DNA from: Sorex araneus
Taxonomy: Eukaryota; Chordata; Mammalia; Eulipotyphla; Soricidae
Assembly (NCBI RefSeq): GCF_027595985.1
Contig: NC_073306.1
Span: forward strand, 195,206,000-195,269,999
DNA length: 64,000 nucleotides
Direction: 5' to 3'
The position numbers and the translations under genes were made by a program. The notes beneath the pieces were generated by a model that saw nothing but the letters and a program-made list of their open reading frames with translations, did not search any database and had not been told where the DNA came from. Shown here in pieces: positions 1 to 11,224 of the stretch. How positions within the stretch are numbered: the stretch's first letter is position 1; every line of letters starts with the position of its first letter.

Positions 1-1049
1 AAACACGAGAAAGATGCCAAGAAAAGGGTGTGGTTGATCACGAAGAAGAGAGAACAAATGGCCAAGTTCGGGACTGCCTGCAGTGCAGCCGTCATACATA
101 TAGGCAAGGATTCAAGACCACATAGGAAGTTCTGACTTAACACATCTCACGATTTGCACGGATGCAGATCCTGAACAGCTCGTAACCAATCCCCCTCGTA
201 CATCCATTCTGTTGCGAGTTATTCCGAGAAAGGGAAAGGAGCGAGCACAAGTTCCCGGGGGTAGAATCCAAAGGGCTGCAGCTCTTGAGAACAGGCACTG
301 TTTAATTAAGCCAACTGTGAATTTGTGTGGGTGAAAGTAACAGCTGCTGATTCCTAAGATATTTTTAAGTTGCAGCCAGTTGGGATACTCTCTATGTCTA
401 TATATGGTCCTTCATGCCCAAAGGAGCTCCTGGAGAGGGGTGGGCTACAAACCCCGTCTCCTTGAGACTACATCATCACTGCTAGGACATTTGACAGCGC
501 GTTAGCAGCCTGCTCTCCTGGAAGCTTCAGTAAGGTTAAAAGTTAAGCCGGTCATCTGACAGAGGGTACCATCCCCCTCCACCCATGTTCCTTGGCTTTT
601 CTGAGCTTAAAGAAGTGCCTTATTTGTTTAGCCTTATATACTTTGAGCTGCTTAGTTACCATGCATTGTGCACGACAATGCACTCCAGGAAAACCAGCTC
701 TAAGAGCACAGCAGATTGAAAGAGCTGCGGCGCGTCCAGCTGACTGAGCCCCCAGAGCAAACCTAAACACAGCTGGTGTAGTTAATTTTAGACTTTCTGA
801 CCTTGACAGTGTCCTATCAATTTAGGAAAAGCAGTTTTGAATAGCTTCCCCCAAAGATGCTTCCTTCTATTTCTCTTCAAGCAGTTGACTGGAAAAGCAA
901 TTACCTGGTTTAAGTTGAGTGGGAAAAACAGCTATGAACGATGGTAAATTTGTCAAGTCAAGAAATTCAAAGTTTATTGAGCAAGCACAAGAGATATTTT
1001 TATGAGCTTTGTTCTATGGACTAAGATCTTGACCAAAGTGGCACCTTTT
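1..1049. other. Intergenic single-copy DNA, nothing recognised
   Basis: No coding similarity, CpG island or clear repeat. Short ORFs here look random. In human the next gene upstream of MOB1B is GRSF1 on the opposite strand; I see no trace of it. Confidence 0.5.
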
Positions 1050-1069
1050 AAAAGTTCTAAAAGACTTTT

Positions 1070-1266
1070 GGGGCTGGAGTCATAGCAAAGCGGGTAGGGC
1101 GTTTGCCTTGCACGAGGCCGACCCGGGTTCAAATCCCAGCATCCCATATGGTCCCCTGAGCACCACCAGGAGTAATTCCTGAGTGCAGAGCCAGGAGTAA
1201 CCCCTGTGCATCGCCAGGTGTGACCCAAAAACCAAAAAAAAAAAAAAGTAAAAATAAAAATAAAAT
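1070..1266 (+). mobile_element. SOR-type SINE with perfect 18-bp TSD
   Basis: Full tRNA-like head, body (CATCCCATATGG to GTGTGACCC) and A-rich tail. It is flanked by AAAAGTTCTAAAAGACTT at 1050-1067 and 1267-1284, a hallmark of L1-driven insertion. This is the best type-A reference copy in the window. Confidence 0.93.
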
Positions 1267-1361
1267 AAAAGTTCTAAAAGACTTCTAAAGAAGAATCAGT
1301 TTCTCTATCATGGTGCTTCTGATGAGAGGGGTATAAGTTTTATTAAAATATGCCATTGTTG

Positions 1362-1575
1362 AGGCCAGAATGATAGGACAGCAGGTAGGATGCTTGCATT
1401 GCTCATGGCGCATTGGAATTCCATTCCAGGCACTCCACACAGTCCCTGAGCCCTCCAGGAGTGATTCCTGAGTGCAGAGACAAGAGTCATCCCATATGGG
1501 ATGCTGGGAATCGAACTTGTGTTGGTCACGTGCAAGGCAAACGTCCTATCCGCTGTGCTATCACTCCAGCCCCAA
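1362..1575. mobile_element. Chimeric fold-back SINE (+ part fused to - part)
   Basis: 1362-1489 reads as the 5' and central part of a + strand SINE. At the CATCCCATATGGGATG palindrome it switches to the head of a - strand SINE (1490-1575). The second half, with its 3' flank up to 1599, matches 2566-2658. Confidence 0.75.
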
Positions 1576-2266
1576 AAGTTTTGTGTTTGATGTTTTATGC
1601 ACACTTATACATGAGCCTTCCTTCTCAACAATTTTAAATTTTGTTTTCACTTGATAGATTCCTCTATTTCCCAAAGACCTATATAGAATGAGAAGGACTA
1701 TCTTCCAAATCTCAGAGTAGACACTAAATTATTTGCTTCATGGTCAAATGAATGATTTTTACCTCATCATGCCCTAAAACCTAGCATTCTATTGCATGGA
1801 CTTAATTTTCAGAAGATGAACAGCTTGAAGGAGAAGGTACGTATTGTTTTTTGCCATCGTAATGCATAGGAAACCGTAGATCTCCCCTCACCCCCATTTC
1901 CTTTCCTTTGTTGGTGTCCTTGCTGTGATATGGGTGGGTGGGTGGGGTGGTGTGCTTGTCATATTTGGCTGTGGTGCTTTCCAGAGGACACACTCTTTTA
2001 GTTGTTGTGTGGGGGAAAGGGTGGCGGCAGGGCAGTGATAGTGGTTATACTCCTGGTTGTGGTGTTTGCCAAGGCATCACACCATTAGCCTGCAGTGCTT
2101 ACATACACCTGGTGGCAGTCTGTCCACAAATCACGATGGCACAAGGATCACAGGCAGCAGAGTTGCTAGGATACAATTCAGCCTGTGTGGCTTCACTGGA
2201 ATTGAACTTATAGCCTTATATTTGCAAAGTAGGTGCTTCAGCCTCTGAGTTATCTCCCAGTCCCTG

Positions 2267-2446
2267 ACAGGTTTTTTTTTATTGAATCACCATGACACAC
2301 AGTTACAAAGCTTTCATGATTGGGTTTCAGTCATAAAATGATTGAGCACCCTCCACCAGTGTGCATTTCCCACCACCAACGTCTCCAGTCTCCCCCTTTC
2401 CATCCCCACCCGATCCCACCCCCCTGCCTTTATGGCATAAGTACTA
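2267..2446 (-). mobile_element. L1 3'-end fragment
   Basis: Matches the 3' terminus seen at 4.1 kb and 40 kb on the - strand (start TTTTATTGAATCACCATG, then the CCCACC-rich stretch). It is more diverged than those copies. No ORF remains. Confidence 0.65.
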
Positions 2447-2461
2447 GAAAGTTTTGTGTTT

Positions 2462-2632
2462 TTGTTTGTTTGTTTGTTTTTTGCTTTTTGGGTCACACCC
2501 AGCGATGCTCAGGGATTACTTGTGGTTTTGCACACAGGAGTCATTCCTGGCAGTGCTCGGGAGACCATATAGGATGCTGGGAATCGAACTTGTGTTGGCC
2601 ACTTCTATCCGCTGTGCTATCACTCCAGCCCC
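2462..2632 (-). mobile_element. SOR-type SINE with 15-bp TSD
   Basis: Minus-strand copy flanked by GAAAGTTTTGTGTTT at 2447-2461 and 2633-2647. About 16 bp are missing from its head relative to the related copy at 1490-1575. It is inserted at the end of the L1 fragment. Confidence 0.9.
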
Positions 2633-2954
2633 GAAAGTTTTGTGTTTGATGTTTTATGAATTTTGGTAAAAAGTCAAGCATTGAGAGAAAAAACAAGCTT
2701 CATGAGCCAACCCTTTAAGTTTCCAACCTTTTTCATTAACATTCCCCTGAGAAGCATTTATGATTATACATTGGCTTGTATTTAACAAAGCAAGTTATAG
2801 AACCAAAATCTAAAGAGTTTTGATAGGGACAGGTTGAGTAGTTAGCTGTGTTAAATGGGAATGCATAGAAGGCCAAAATTCATTTAGAGCATGTTAATGC
2901 TAATTTAGGCTATGCTGGGCAGTGGTGGGTTGGGGGAGCAAAGGAAAAGGACTT

Positions 2955-3170
2955 TCCTGAATTTAGCTATTTAATAGTTCCGTGGCCTTGAGCAAATTAC
3001 ATAACCTCGCAGCATTTAGTCTTCTTATCTGTGAAAATAGGGGCAGGGCAATGCATAATATCAATCTCATGAGACATGGTGAGGCATAAATGGAGCAGAG
3101 ATAAAAGATGTGAAAAGCTTAGAGTTATTGACCTATCATATGAATTTAATAAGTGGTAGTTATAAAAACA
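2955..3170 (+). mobile_element. Ancient MIR SINE
   Basis: The segment reading GTGGCCTTGAGCAAATTAC, a TCTGTGAAAATAGGGG stretch and an AAAGATGTGAAAAGCTTAGA end follows the MIR core consensus in order. MIRs predate placental radiation, so this is ancestral DNA. Confidence 0.75.
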
Positions 3171-3385
3171 ACCTTATATAATGAACAAATTAGGTGGAAT
3201 AATTGCTACAATAATTTAAATATTATGTAACCAAAACACACCTGCACAAATTAATGCATTTTGCAATGTTATTAGGAATTTGTTGCCCAAGTATACTTTG
3301 TCTACTATTTGTTGATATGGTATCTATCCTTTCAAAGGCAGATCCCATTTCTGATCAGAAAAAAGCTGCTTAAGAGATACTGAGG

Positions 3386-3550
3386 TGGGGCTGGAATGAT
3401 AGCACAGCAGGTAGGGCATTTGCCTTGCACACAGCCGACCCCGGTTCAGTTCCCATATGGTCCACTGAGCACCGCCAGGAGTAATTCCTGAGTGCAGAGC
3501 CAAGAGTGACCCCTGTGCATCACCTGGTGTGACGCAAAAAGAAAAAAAAT
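3386..3550 (+). mobile_element. SOR-type SINE
   Basis: Complete head and body with a short 6-bp internal gap near CCCATATGG and a GAAAAAAAA tail. ACTGAGG flanks it on both sides as a short TSD. Confidence 0.88.
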
Positions 3551-3784
3551 GACTGAGGCCAAAATTTGGCTACAAAGACTGAATCCTTGCATTAGTAGAA
3601 TTTGCTTTTATAGGTAAAAGAATAGTTTCACAGGTAAAAGAATCCCTTCAGACATTAGTAGGAAAATATGGCTCATGCAAGGATCAGGAAAGAAATCCTT
3701 TGTCTCAACATTCTTTTATTTTCCCTTTTTTTTTGTCTTTCTGGGTCATACCAGCACAAAATTTAAAACTCCATTATTAGTAAC

Positions 3785-3793
3785 CTCTCTCTG

Positions 3794-3831
<38 letters not shown>

Positions 3832-3845
3832 TTTCTCTTTCCTCT
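3785..3845 (+). repeat. (TCTG/CT)n microsatellite
   Basis: Pyrimidine microsatellite of alternating CTCT and TGTCTCT units with little interruption. Confidence 0.85.
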
Positions 3846-3847
3846 TT

Positions 3848-4132
3848 CTTTTTGGGCCGTTTACAATACAGATAATGAAAGGTTATTAGGTATATATCTT
3901 TACCTACTCTCAACACTCAGTTCCTTCCAAAATGATCATTTCCACCTATTATTGTCATCATGCTGGTTCCTTCTCTATTCTCACTGCCTTTCGCCCTCCC
4001 TGTCCCCCGCCACATTCTTGTGGCAAGCTTCCAACCATTGACCAGACCTCCTGGCTCATTTACCCTGACCTTGGGCATTAGGTTCATACTGTAGATATAT
4101 ATTTTTATATCCTACAAATGAACGCAGTCATT
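3848..4132 (-). mobile_element. Older L1, 3' part (split by a younger L1)
   Basis: This L1 3' UTR type (with a TTTACAATACAG segment) differs from the inserted L1. It stops at about 4,132 and resumes at about 5,710 at the homologous point, judged by aligning AATGAACGCAGTCAT and CTGACTCATTTCACTCAGC with the younger copy. Confidence 0.65.
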
Positions 4133-5709
4133 AAAAAAAATTTTTTTTATTAGTGAATCACCGTGAGGTACAGTTGCAGACTTACAAACTTTCGTGCTTG
4201 TGTTTCAGTCATACAGTGTTCGAGAACCCATCCCTCCACCAGTGCCCATTCTCCACAACCGATGATCCCAGTATCCCTCCCACCCCCCCACCCCATCCCC
4301 CTCACCCCACCCCACCTCTGTGGCAGGGCATTCCCTTTTGTTCTCTCCCTCCTTTTGGGTGTTGTGGTTTGCAATAGAGGTATTGAGTGGCCATCGTGTT
4401 TGATCTATAGTGTACTTTCAGCGTGCATCTCCCATCCCAAGTGGGTCCTCCAATCACACTTTACCTGGTGTTCCCTTCTCTATCTGAGCTGCCTTTACCT
4501 CCAGCATGTGAGGCCAGCTTCCAAGCCATGGAGCAAACCTCCTGGTACTTATCTCTATAATTCTTGGGTGCTAGTCTGTTACTTTATATTCCACAGATGA
4601 GTGCAATCTTTCTATGTCTGTCTCTCTTTCTGACTCATTTCACTTAGCATGATACTTTCCATGTTGATCCACTTATATGCAAAGGTCATGACTTCATCTT
4701 TTCTAACAGCTGCATAGTATTCCATTGTGTAGATGTACCAGTCATCTGTTCTTGGGCACTCAGGTTTTTTCCAGATTCTGGCTATTGTAAACACTGTCGC
4801 AATGAACATTCGAGTGCAGGTGTCATTTTGACTGTACTCTTTTGCCTCTCCAGGATATATTCCCAGGAGTGGTGTTGCTGGGTTGAATGGGAGCTCAATT
4901 TCTAATTTTTTGAGAAGCATCCCCACTGTTTTCCAAAATGGCAGAACCAGTCGGCATTCCCACCAGCAGTGTAGGAGGGTCCCTTTCTCCCTACACCCAC
5001 AACAACAGCTGTTGCTTTCGTTCTTTTGGATGTGTGCCAGTCTCTGTGGTGTGAAGTGGTACTTCATGGTTGTTTTGATCTGCATTTCCCTGATGATTAG
5101 TGACGAAGAGCATTTTTTCATGTGCCCTTTGGCCATTCGTATTTCTTCCTTGAGAAAGTTTCTGTTCATTTCATTGCCCTGTTTTTTGACGGGGTTGGAT
5201 GTCTTTTTCTTGCAGAGTACAACCAGTGCCTTGAATATCCTTGATAGCAACCCCTTATCAGATGGGAATCTTTCCTATTCTGTAGATTGTCTTTGTATTT
5301 TGGTCACTGTATCTTTTTCAGTGCAGAAACTTCTTAGTTTAATATAGTCCCATTTGTTTATCTCTTTCCATTTGGTTGGTCAGTGGTGTGTCATCGTTGA
5401 AGATACCATTAGCCTCAATATCGTGGAGGGTTTTGCCGACCTTGTCTTCAATGTACCTTATGGACTCTGGTCTAATGCCGAGTGAGGTCTTTAATCCATT
5501 TTGATCTGACTTTTGTGCATGGTGTTAGGTCGAGGTCTAAGCCCATTTTTTTGCATATAGTTGTCCAGTTATGCCAGCACCATTTGTTAAAGAGGATTTC
5601 CTTGCTCCACTTCACATTTCTTGCTACCTTATCAAAAATTAGATGTTCATACATTTGGGGTTGTGTGTAGAGATAGTCCACCCTGTTCCACTGGTCTGCG
5701 GCTCGAATA
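4133..5709 (-). mobile_element. 5'-truncated LINE-1 with ORF2 C-terminus
   Basis: On the - strand this encodes the end of L1 ORF2: a WIKDLTRH region near 5,480, a frame-broken middle, then a 212-codon open stretch (5250-4612). That stretch contains IYTMEYYAAVRKDE and a Cys-rich segment (CCCGCREKGTLLHCWWEC), both typical of the ORF2 C-terminus. A 3' UTR with a C-rich + strand (G-rich transcript) and a terminal A-run follow. It lacks reverse-transcriptase and endonuclease domains, so it is inactive. It sits inside the older L1, with possible TSD CAGTCATT/CAGTAATT. Confidence 0.85.
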
Positions 5710-5895
5710 CAGTAATTTTATATCTGTAACTCTCCTTCCCTCCTTCTGACTCATTTCACTCAGCATGATATTCTCCATGTCCATCCATTTACAAGCAGAT
5801 TTCCTGACTTCATTCTTCCTACTGGCTGTGTAGTATTCCATTGTGTAGATGTACCATGGTTTCTTTATCCAGTTATCTGTTCTCACTCACTGGGA
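5710..5895 (-). mobile_element. Older L1, 5' part of the split copy
   Basis: Minus-strand translation includes WYIYTMEYYTASRKNEV and [10 protein letters not shown], the same ORF2 C-terminal region as the inserted L1 but a different copy. It continues the fragment at 3848-4132. Confidence 0.7.
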
Positions 5896-5973
5896 TTGAT
5901 ATTTAAAAAAATTTTTTTTTAACAAATAGATCTTCTTAAAACATTGTTTGTTTATTTATTTATTTATTTTGTG

Positions 5974-6211
5974 GGGGCTGGAGTGATAGCACAGTGGGTA
6001 GGGTTTTTGCCTTGCATGCGGCTGACCCGGGTTCAATTCTTCTGTCTCTTGGAGAGCCCGGCAAGCTAACGAGAGTGTCCCCTCACATGGCAGAGCCTGG
6101 CAAGCTCCCTGTGGCGTATTCGATATGCCAAAAACAGTAACAACAAGTCTCACGATGGAGACGTTACTGGTGCCCGCTTGAGCAAATCGATGAACAACAG
6201 GATGACAGTAC
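5974..6211 (+). mobile_element. Type-B SINE (SOR head, long body)
   Basis: Shares the tRNA-like head with type A but diverges after GGTTCAATTC into a body with GAGAGCCCGGCAAGCTA, CAAAAACAGTAACAACAAG and GAGACGTTACTGGTGCCCGC. It ends in GATGACAGTACTACAG instead of poly(A). A (TTTA)n tract precedes it. Confidence 0.85.
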
Positions 6212-6385
6212 TACAGTTTATTTTGGGGACACACCTTATGATGCTTAGGGATTATTCCTGGTCTGCACTCAGGAATTATTCCGGGTAGCTCAGGGGACCA
6301 TGAGGGATGCGAGGGCTTGAACACAGGTCAGCTGCATGCAAGGCAAACATCCTACCCAACTGCTGTACTATTGCTCTCTCCCCCC
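6212..6385 (-). mobile_element. SOR-type SINE, diverged
   Basis: Minus-strand copy with body and head landmarks (TCAGGAATTATTCC, GGGGACCAT, GCAAGGCAAACATCCTACC) abutting the tail of the type-B element. Confidence 0.8.
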
Positions 6386-6693
6386 ATTTCAGCACATTAC
6401 TTTTTTGAATCAGGATGCAAAAGAGTTGCAATTTTGATTGGTATGTCTCCGAGCTTCTTGGACCTCTTGTTCTCTCCTTCAGCTATTTTTCCTTGCTACT
6501 CATTTCCTGGTGAAGCTAGTGCTGCGTGACTTCCCACAGTTGAATTTTGCAATTGCATTTAAAGGACATCATTTAACAAGTTCTGTATCACATTCTTCTG
6601 TAGACTGTATTTCCTATAAATTGGATCTTGAGGCTTGGCCAGATTCAGGCTTATTTTGCTGGCCAGCCCTCCTTCACAGGTGAAGTTATCCTA

Positions 6694-6867
6694 TTTTTTT
6701 TTCTTTTTGGGTCACACCCAGCGATGATGCTCAGGGGTTACTCCTGGCTTTGCACTCAGGAATTGCTCCTTGCAGTGCTTGGGGGACCATATGGGATGCT
6801 GGGGATCGAACCCGGGTCGGCCGCGTGCAAGGCAAACGCCCTACCCGCCATGCTATCGATCCAGCCC
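6694..6867 (-). mobile_element. SOR-type SINE with TSD
   Basis: Well preserved - strand copy between TGAAGTTATCCTA (6681) and TGAAGTTACCCTA (6868). It faces the + strand copy 30 bp away. Confidence 0.92.
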
Positions 6868-6898
6868 TGAAGTTACCCTATTAAGATGCATGGAAAAA

Positions 6899-7069
6899 GG
6901 GGCTGAGCAATAGCACAGTGGGTAGGGCGTTTGCCTTGCACGCAGTCAACCCGGGTTCGATTCCCAGCATCCCATATGGTCCCCTGAGCATTGCCAGGAG
7001 TAATTCCTGAGTGCAGAGCCAGGAGTAACCCCCGTGCATCGCCAGGTGTGACCCCCCTCCAAAAAAAAA
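6899..7069 (+). mobile_element. SOR-type SINE with TSD
   Basis: Plus-strand copy between AGATGCATGGAAAA (6884) and AGATGCACGTAAAA (7070). With the preceding copy it makes a long head-to-head inverted repeat. Confidence 0.92.
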
Positions 7070-7756
7070 AGATGCACGTAAAACGTTTTACCCCCCTCTT
7101 GCACTACTAACAGCCATTGAAGCTCCATACCTAAATCCATGAACTGGTAGAAGCTACAATGAAGAAAATCAGGGGTGGGATTTTTAAATGCTAAATACAC
7201 TTCGTATTTAGCTGTGACAGGTGAGACTCTAGTCTGAACCCTCCAGGCCAAATATGGCCCCTAAACACTAGGGCTCACTCTTAAGCTCAGAGTCATGAAA
7301 AGGCCCCAAGAACCTTCAAATGTGTGTCCCTGACCCAAACGGGGAAATTAGTCAAAGACTAATTTGGTCATTCCCATTTACAAGAGTCTGTTGAAGAGAG
7401 TATGAAGGATAATTGAAAAACGTACTTGAAAAGCATAGCTGTACCACCGAGCCACATCCTCTGCCCTGCCCCTTTCTACTTGTTCAAGTTTTAAAAAGCC
7501 GAAGTGCTTCTATAAGGAGAAATTTCATCTCATCTACTATTTGGAAACTTAGTTTTAACTGGCATTACCTTATGTTGTATGTTTAACACATAAATACATT
7601 TGAAGTGATTAATTGATCTGATAAGGAGGTATTATGAACATTATTCTGCTCTATTTTGAGGGACTCATGGTGCCAGAAAGGGAACCCAGGCCTTGGTAGG
7701 TGTTCAGCATGCACATGTCACTGATGCCCAACTCCAAGGTTCTTTCTTTTGTTTCC
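7070..7756. other. Intergenic single-copy DNA
   Basis: AT-rich, no conserved coding frame and no clear repeat apart from the TSD at its start. Confidence 0.45.
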
Positions 7757-8600
7757 TTTTTTTTTTTTTTTTTGCTTTTTGGGTCACACCTGGAGATGCT
7801 CAGGGGTTATTCCGGCTCTACACTCAGGAATCATTCCTGGCAGTGCTTGGGGGACCATATGGGATGCCGGGGATCTAACCCGGGTCAGCAGCAACCAAGG
7901 CAAACATCCTACTTGTTGTAGTATCGTTCCGGCCCTTCCTTTCCTTCTTTTTCTTGGCGGGGGTCACACCCGGTGATGCACAGGGGGTTACTCCTGGCTC
8001 TACACTCAGGAATTACCACCTGGCAGTGCTCAGGGGACCATATGGGATGCTGGGGATCGAACCCGGGTCGGCCGAGTGCAAGGCAAATGCCCTACCCGCT
8101 GTGCTATTTCTCCAGCACCCCCTTCCTTTCCTTGTTTTTGTCACACCTGACAGTACCTGGGGGACCGCTCAGTGCCAGGGCTTGAACCCATGTTAACATG
8201 TGCAGTAGTCCTTTGAGCTATCTTTCTAATCCTTCCATTTTTTTAAAACAAAAAACCAAAACTTTTTTGTTTTGTTTTGTTTTTGTTTTTGCACCACAGC
8301 CGGCGGTGCTCAGGGCTTACTCCTGGCTCTGCACGCAGGAATCTGGAGGGGTGGTTGCTGAGGAATCACTTGCAAGGCAAACGCCCTACCTGCTGTACTA
8401 TTTCTCTAGCCTCCCCCCACTCCCAATGCTTTTTATTTTCCTGTGTTGTGGGCCACATCTGGCAGTGCTCAGGAGTAACTCCTGGCTCTGCCCTCAGGAA
8501 TTACTTCTGGCACGACTGAGGGGAACTCTGGGGATGCTGGGAGTCAAACCCAGGTCGGCTGCATGCAAAGCAAGTGCTGAGTTATCTCTGTTAATATTTT
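7757..8600 (-). mobile_element. Array of five minus-strand SOR-type SINEs
   Basis: Five copies lie head-to-tail in one orientation: about 7757-7936, 7950-8118, 8135-8235 (degenerate, head missing), 8262-8413 and 8432-8600. The first two are well preserved; the rest are more diverged. Each ends in a form of GCTATxxxTCCAGCC and starts with a T-rich tail. Confidence 0.85.
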
Positions 8601-8938
8601 TATGGTCAGAAAAACCCTCACTTTGAGAGTAAAGACAATGAATACAGGGGAAGGAAAGCAGATAATGATCAGGAATCTGAGTTATCTAGGAAGAGATGGA
8701 AAGAACTAAGACATAGGTAACATTTGCTAAGTCTGTTCCTCTCTGGCCCATAAATTCCTACAAGGAAGCCTCTATTTGATGCCTAATACCATTCATTTAC
8801 CGAGAACTCTCGCACTGACATCTCTAACTCAGATGTCCCCTCAGGCTTTACATACATAGTAGTCAAAACTCTACCTGATAAAATTACCTTGATGTCTAAA
8901 ATCTATGTGGAATTTGTGAATCAAAACACGGAACTTTT
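8601..8938. other. Intergenic single-copy DNA
   Basis: No repeat landmarks or coding signal seen. Confidence 0.45.
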
Positions 8939-9110
8939 GGGGGCTGGAGAAATAGTTCAATAAGTACAGAAGGGCATTAGCCATGCATGTGGTTGGGCAG
9001 CTGCAACCCTCGTTCAAATCCCTGGAACCACTGGGCGCTGGGCACCACCAGGGGTCACTCTGGAGCAGAGCCAGGAATAGCCCCTGGGCATTGCAGTGTG
9101 GATAGCCCTT
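8939..9110 (+). mobile_element. Old SOR-related SINE
   Basis: Diverged head (GGGGCTGGAGAAATAG), B-box region and GGAGCAGAGCCAGGAATAG body without a clear A tail; probably an old subfamily. Confidence 0.7.
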
Positions 9111-9399
9111 CTGCACCTTCAGAAACTGTTAGATTTACCCCCAGATTGTGACTCATACCTTCCCTGTTTCAAAAATGGCAGTACTATCTACCAGTTGCAA
9201 AAGTCAAAATGAAACGTCCCCCTAATCCCCAGACTAATTTTTTTTACTGCTTTCCTTTTCTAGTCCGTCCTCCAAAAAGGAAAGTCATCTTTCTAAAATA
9301 TTAATTAGTTGAGCTGATAACTATTAAAGCTGTGTGTGATATGTTACGCTAATTTATTCTTGTTTGCCTATGCTCCAAATTTTCCAATTTAAAAAGTTA

Positions 9400-9503
9400 C
9401 TCAGTACAGTCAGGGTGTTTGCCTTGCAGGCAGCAGACCTGGGTTCGAGAACTGCCAGGAGTAATGCCTGAGCATTGTCGGCTGTAGCCCCCACCAAAAA
9501 AGT
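9400..9503 (+). mobile_element. SOR-type SINE fragment, internally deleted
   Basis: Contains GTGTTTGCCTTGCAGGCAGC, GGGTTCGAGA and CTGCCAGGAGTAATGCCTGAG but lacks about 50 bp between the head and the second half. Confidence 0.7.
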
Positions 9504-9984
9504 TATTCAGATTATTGTATCTTCTCCTGTACTCTCTGCTGACTTCTCAATGTTCTTAGACTATCTTGCTGAGGCCTGTGAGGCCTTGCCTGGCCTCTGT
9601 TTACATGTTTAAGCTTATCTGATGCAACTATTCTTGCTCAAGCAGCTCAGGCCAAAAGTTGTCAGTTCCAAAAATACTTTAAGCTCCTTCTTATCTTAAA
9701 GCATTTGTACTTATAATGTCCTCCAGCAGAAAATCTGACCCCTCACCCCCAGCTCTTGGCAAGGCTGGCTCCTTCTCCTCCTTAAGGGGCTAGTTGAAAG
9801 TCCTTAGGAGCCTGTTCTTCACATTCAGTCTAAACTAGATCCTCTTTACCTTTCCTCTCTCACATACTATCTTGTATATTCCATAGCTTTTGATCAAGTT
9901 TACTCTTGTTTACTCATATAAATACATATTGATTTATAATAAGAAAACAACTCAAACGAATGTTCAAAGTTGGCCTAATTGGGG
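9504..9984. other. Intergenic single-copy DNA
   Basis: No coding signal or repeat landmark recognised. Confidence 0.4.
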
Positions 9985-10352
9985 GTTGGGGCACACTTAG
10001 GACTTAATCCTGGCTCCACACTCCGGGGTCACTCCTGGTGGGCGTGGGGGACCATATAGGATGCCCAGCATTGAACTTGGGTTGGCTGTGCGCAAGTTAA
10101 ACACCTTTCTCGCTATACTATCATTTTAGCCACAGCATGTTTTAAGATATTTGAAGGCCAATACACATGTGTTTTCTTTATTTTTTGGGGGGAGGAGTGG
10201 GGTTGGGTGACATTCGTAGGCACACCTAGGACTTAATCCTGGCTCTACACTCAGGGATCACTCCTGACGGGGTTTAAGGGACCATGTGGCATGCCAGGGA
10301 TCAGCCGCGTGCAAGGCAAGTACCTACTCGATGTTCTATCTCTTTGACCCCC
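9985..10352 (-). mobile_element. Two old minus-strand SOR-type SINEs
   Basis: Copies at about 9985-10133 and 10165-10352 share the unusual variant GGCACACxTAGGACTTAATC, so they belong to one subfamily or duplicated together. Confidence 0.75.
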
Positions 10353-10456
10353 ATACACACATTCTATTCATGTTATAATTCCAATTCTTAAAAAACTTGG
10401 TGGGTAGAATACATTTAATAATATTCCCTTGTAACAGGACTATACGATTATGAACT

Positions 10457-10652
10457 GGAAGAGCTGGAACTACAGCACAGTGGGTAGGGTATCTGCCTTG
10501 CATGCGGCTGACCCAGGTTCGATTCCCGACATCCCATATGGTTTTCTGACCTGACAAGCACCACTAGGAGTAATTCCTGAGTGCAGAACCAGGAGTAACC
10601 CCCAAGTATCACTGGGCATAACCCAAAAAACAAAAACAAAACCAAAAAAAGA
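10457..10652 (+). mobile_element. SOR-type SINE with TSD
   Basis: Plus-strand copy with a 10-bp internal insertion (TGACCTGACA) and a CAAAAACAAAACC tail; flanks ATTATGAACTGGAAGA/ATTATGATCTGGAGAG. Confidence 0.85.
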
Positions 10653-11224
10653 AAATTATGATCTGGAGAGAAAATTCTTGACACAGAAATTGAAGAGAAC
10701 AATCTGACATACGAATTGATGGGAAATTAGAAATATATATTCAAATATACCTTCTCTGATTCTGTGTCCCAGATTTTGAAGTGTTGAATAATTTATGTGA
10801 CAGTATTGTTTAAATGTGAACCCTCTGTAACTATATTCAGTATTTTTAATGACATGGCTCTCATTTTAGTCTAATTTTTAATTCCGGGCAGCTATTTAGT
10901 AGTATGATAAGGATCAATTCAGTAGGTATTAATTTTTACAGATTTTTCTTCTGCCAATCTTTGTCCTAATCTAGTGCCACAGGCTTCCCTATGAGGTACC
11001 AAACCAGATCTCTGCCAGGGAGCGGCAGCAGATGGGAACTGTTTGCCACTATTTAAAGAAAGTCCTGGGCAGGACAGAGTCTTCTAAATAAAAGATATCT
11101 CAGAGATCATGTAATAATCCAATAAATCATGTAATAATGATCTACCATGTTAACTGACATTTCTTCTCAAACATAATTTTCTGTTCACTTTTTTCTGTTC
11201 TGGTAATTCAAGTCTTCATTTGAG
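10653..11224. other. Intergenic single-copy DNA
   Basis: AT-rich with no recognised repeat or coding signal. CATGTAATAAT recurs within 11,108-11,142. Confidence 0.4.

Noticed and set aside
1-1000. 5' end of GRSF1, the expected upstream neighbour
   Set aside because: No CpG island, no coding similarity and no splice-bounded exon on the minus strand.
4612-5250. 212-codon minus-strand ORF
   Set aside because: It is the C-terminus of L1 ORF2 in a 5'-truncated element, not a host gene; the catalytic domains are missing.
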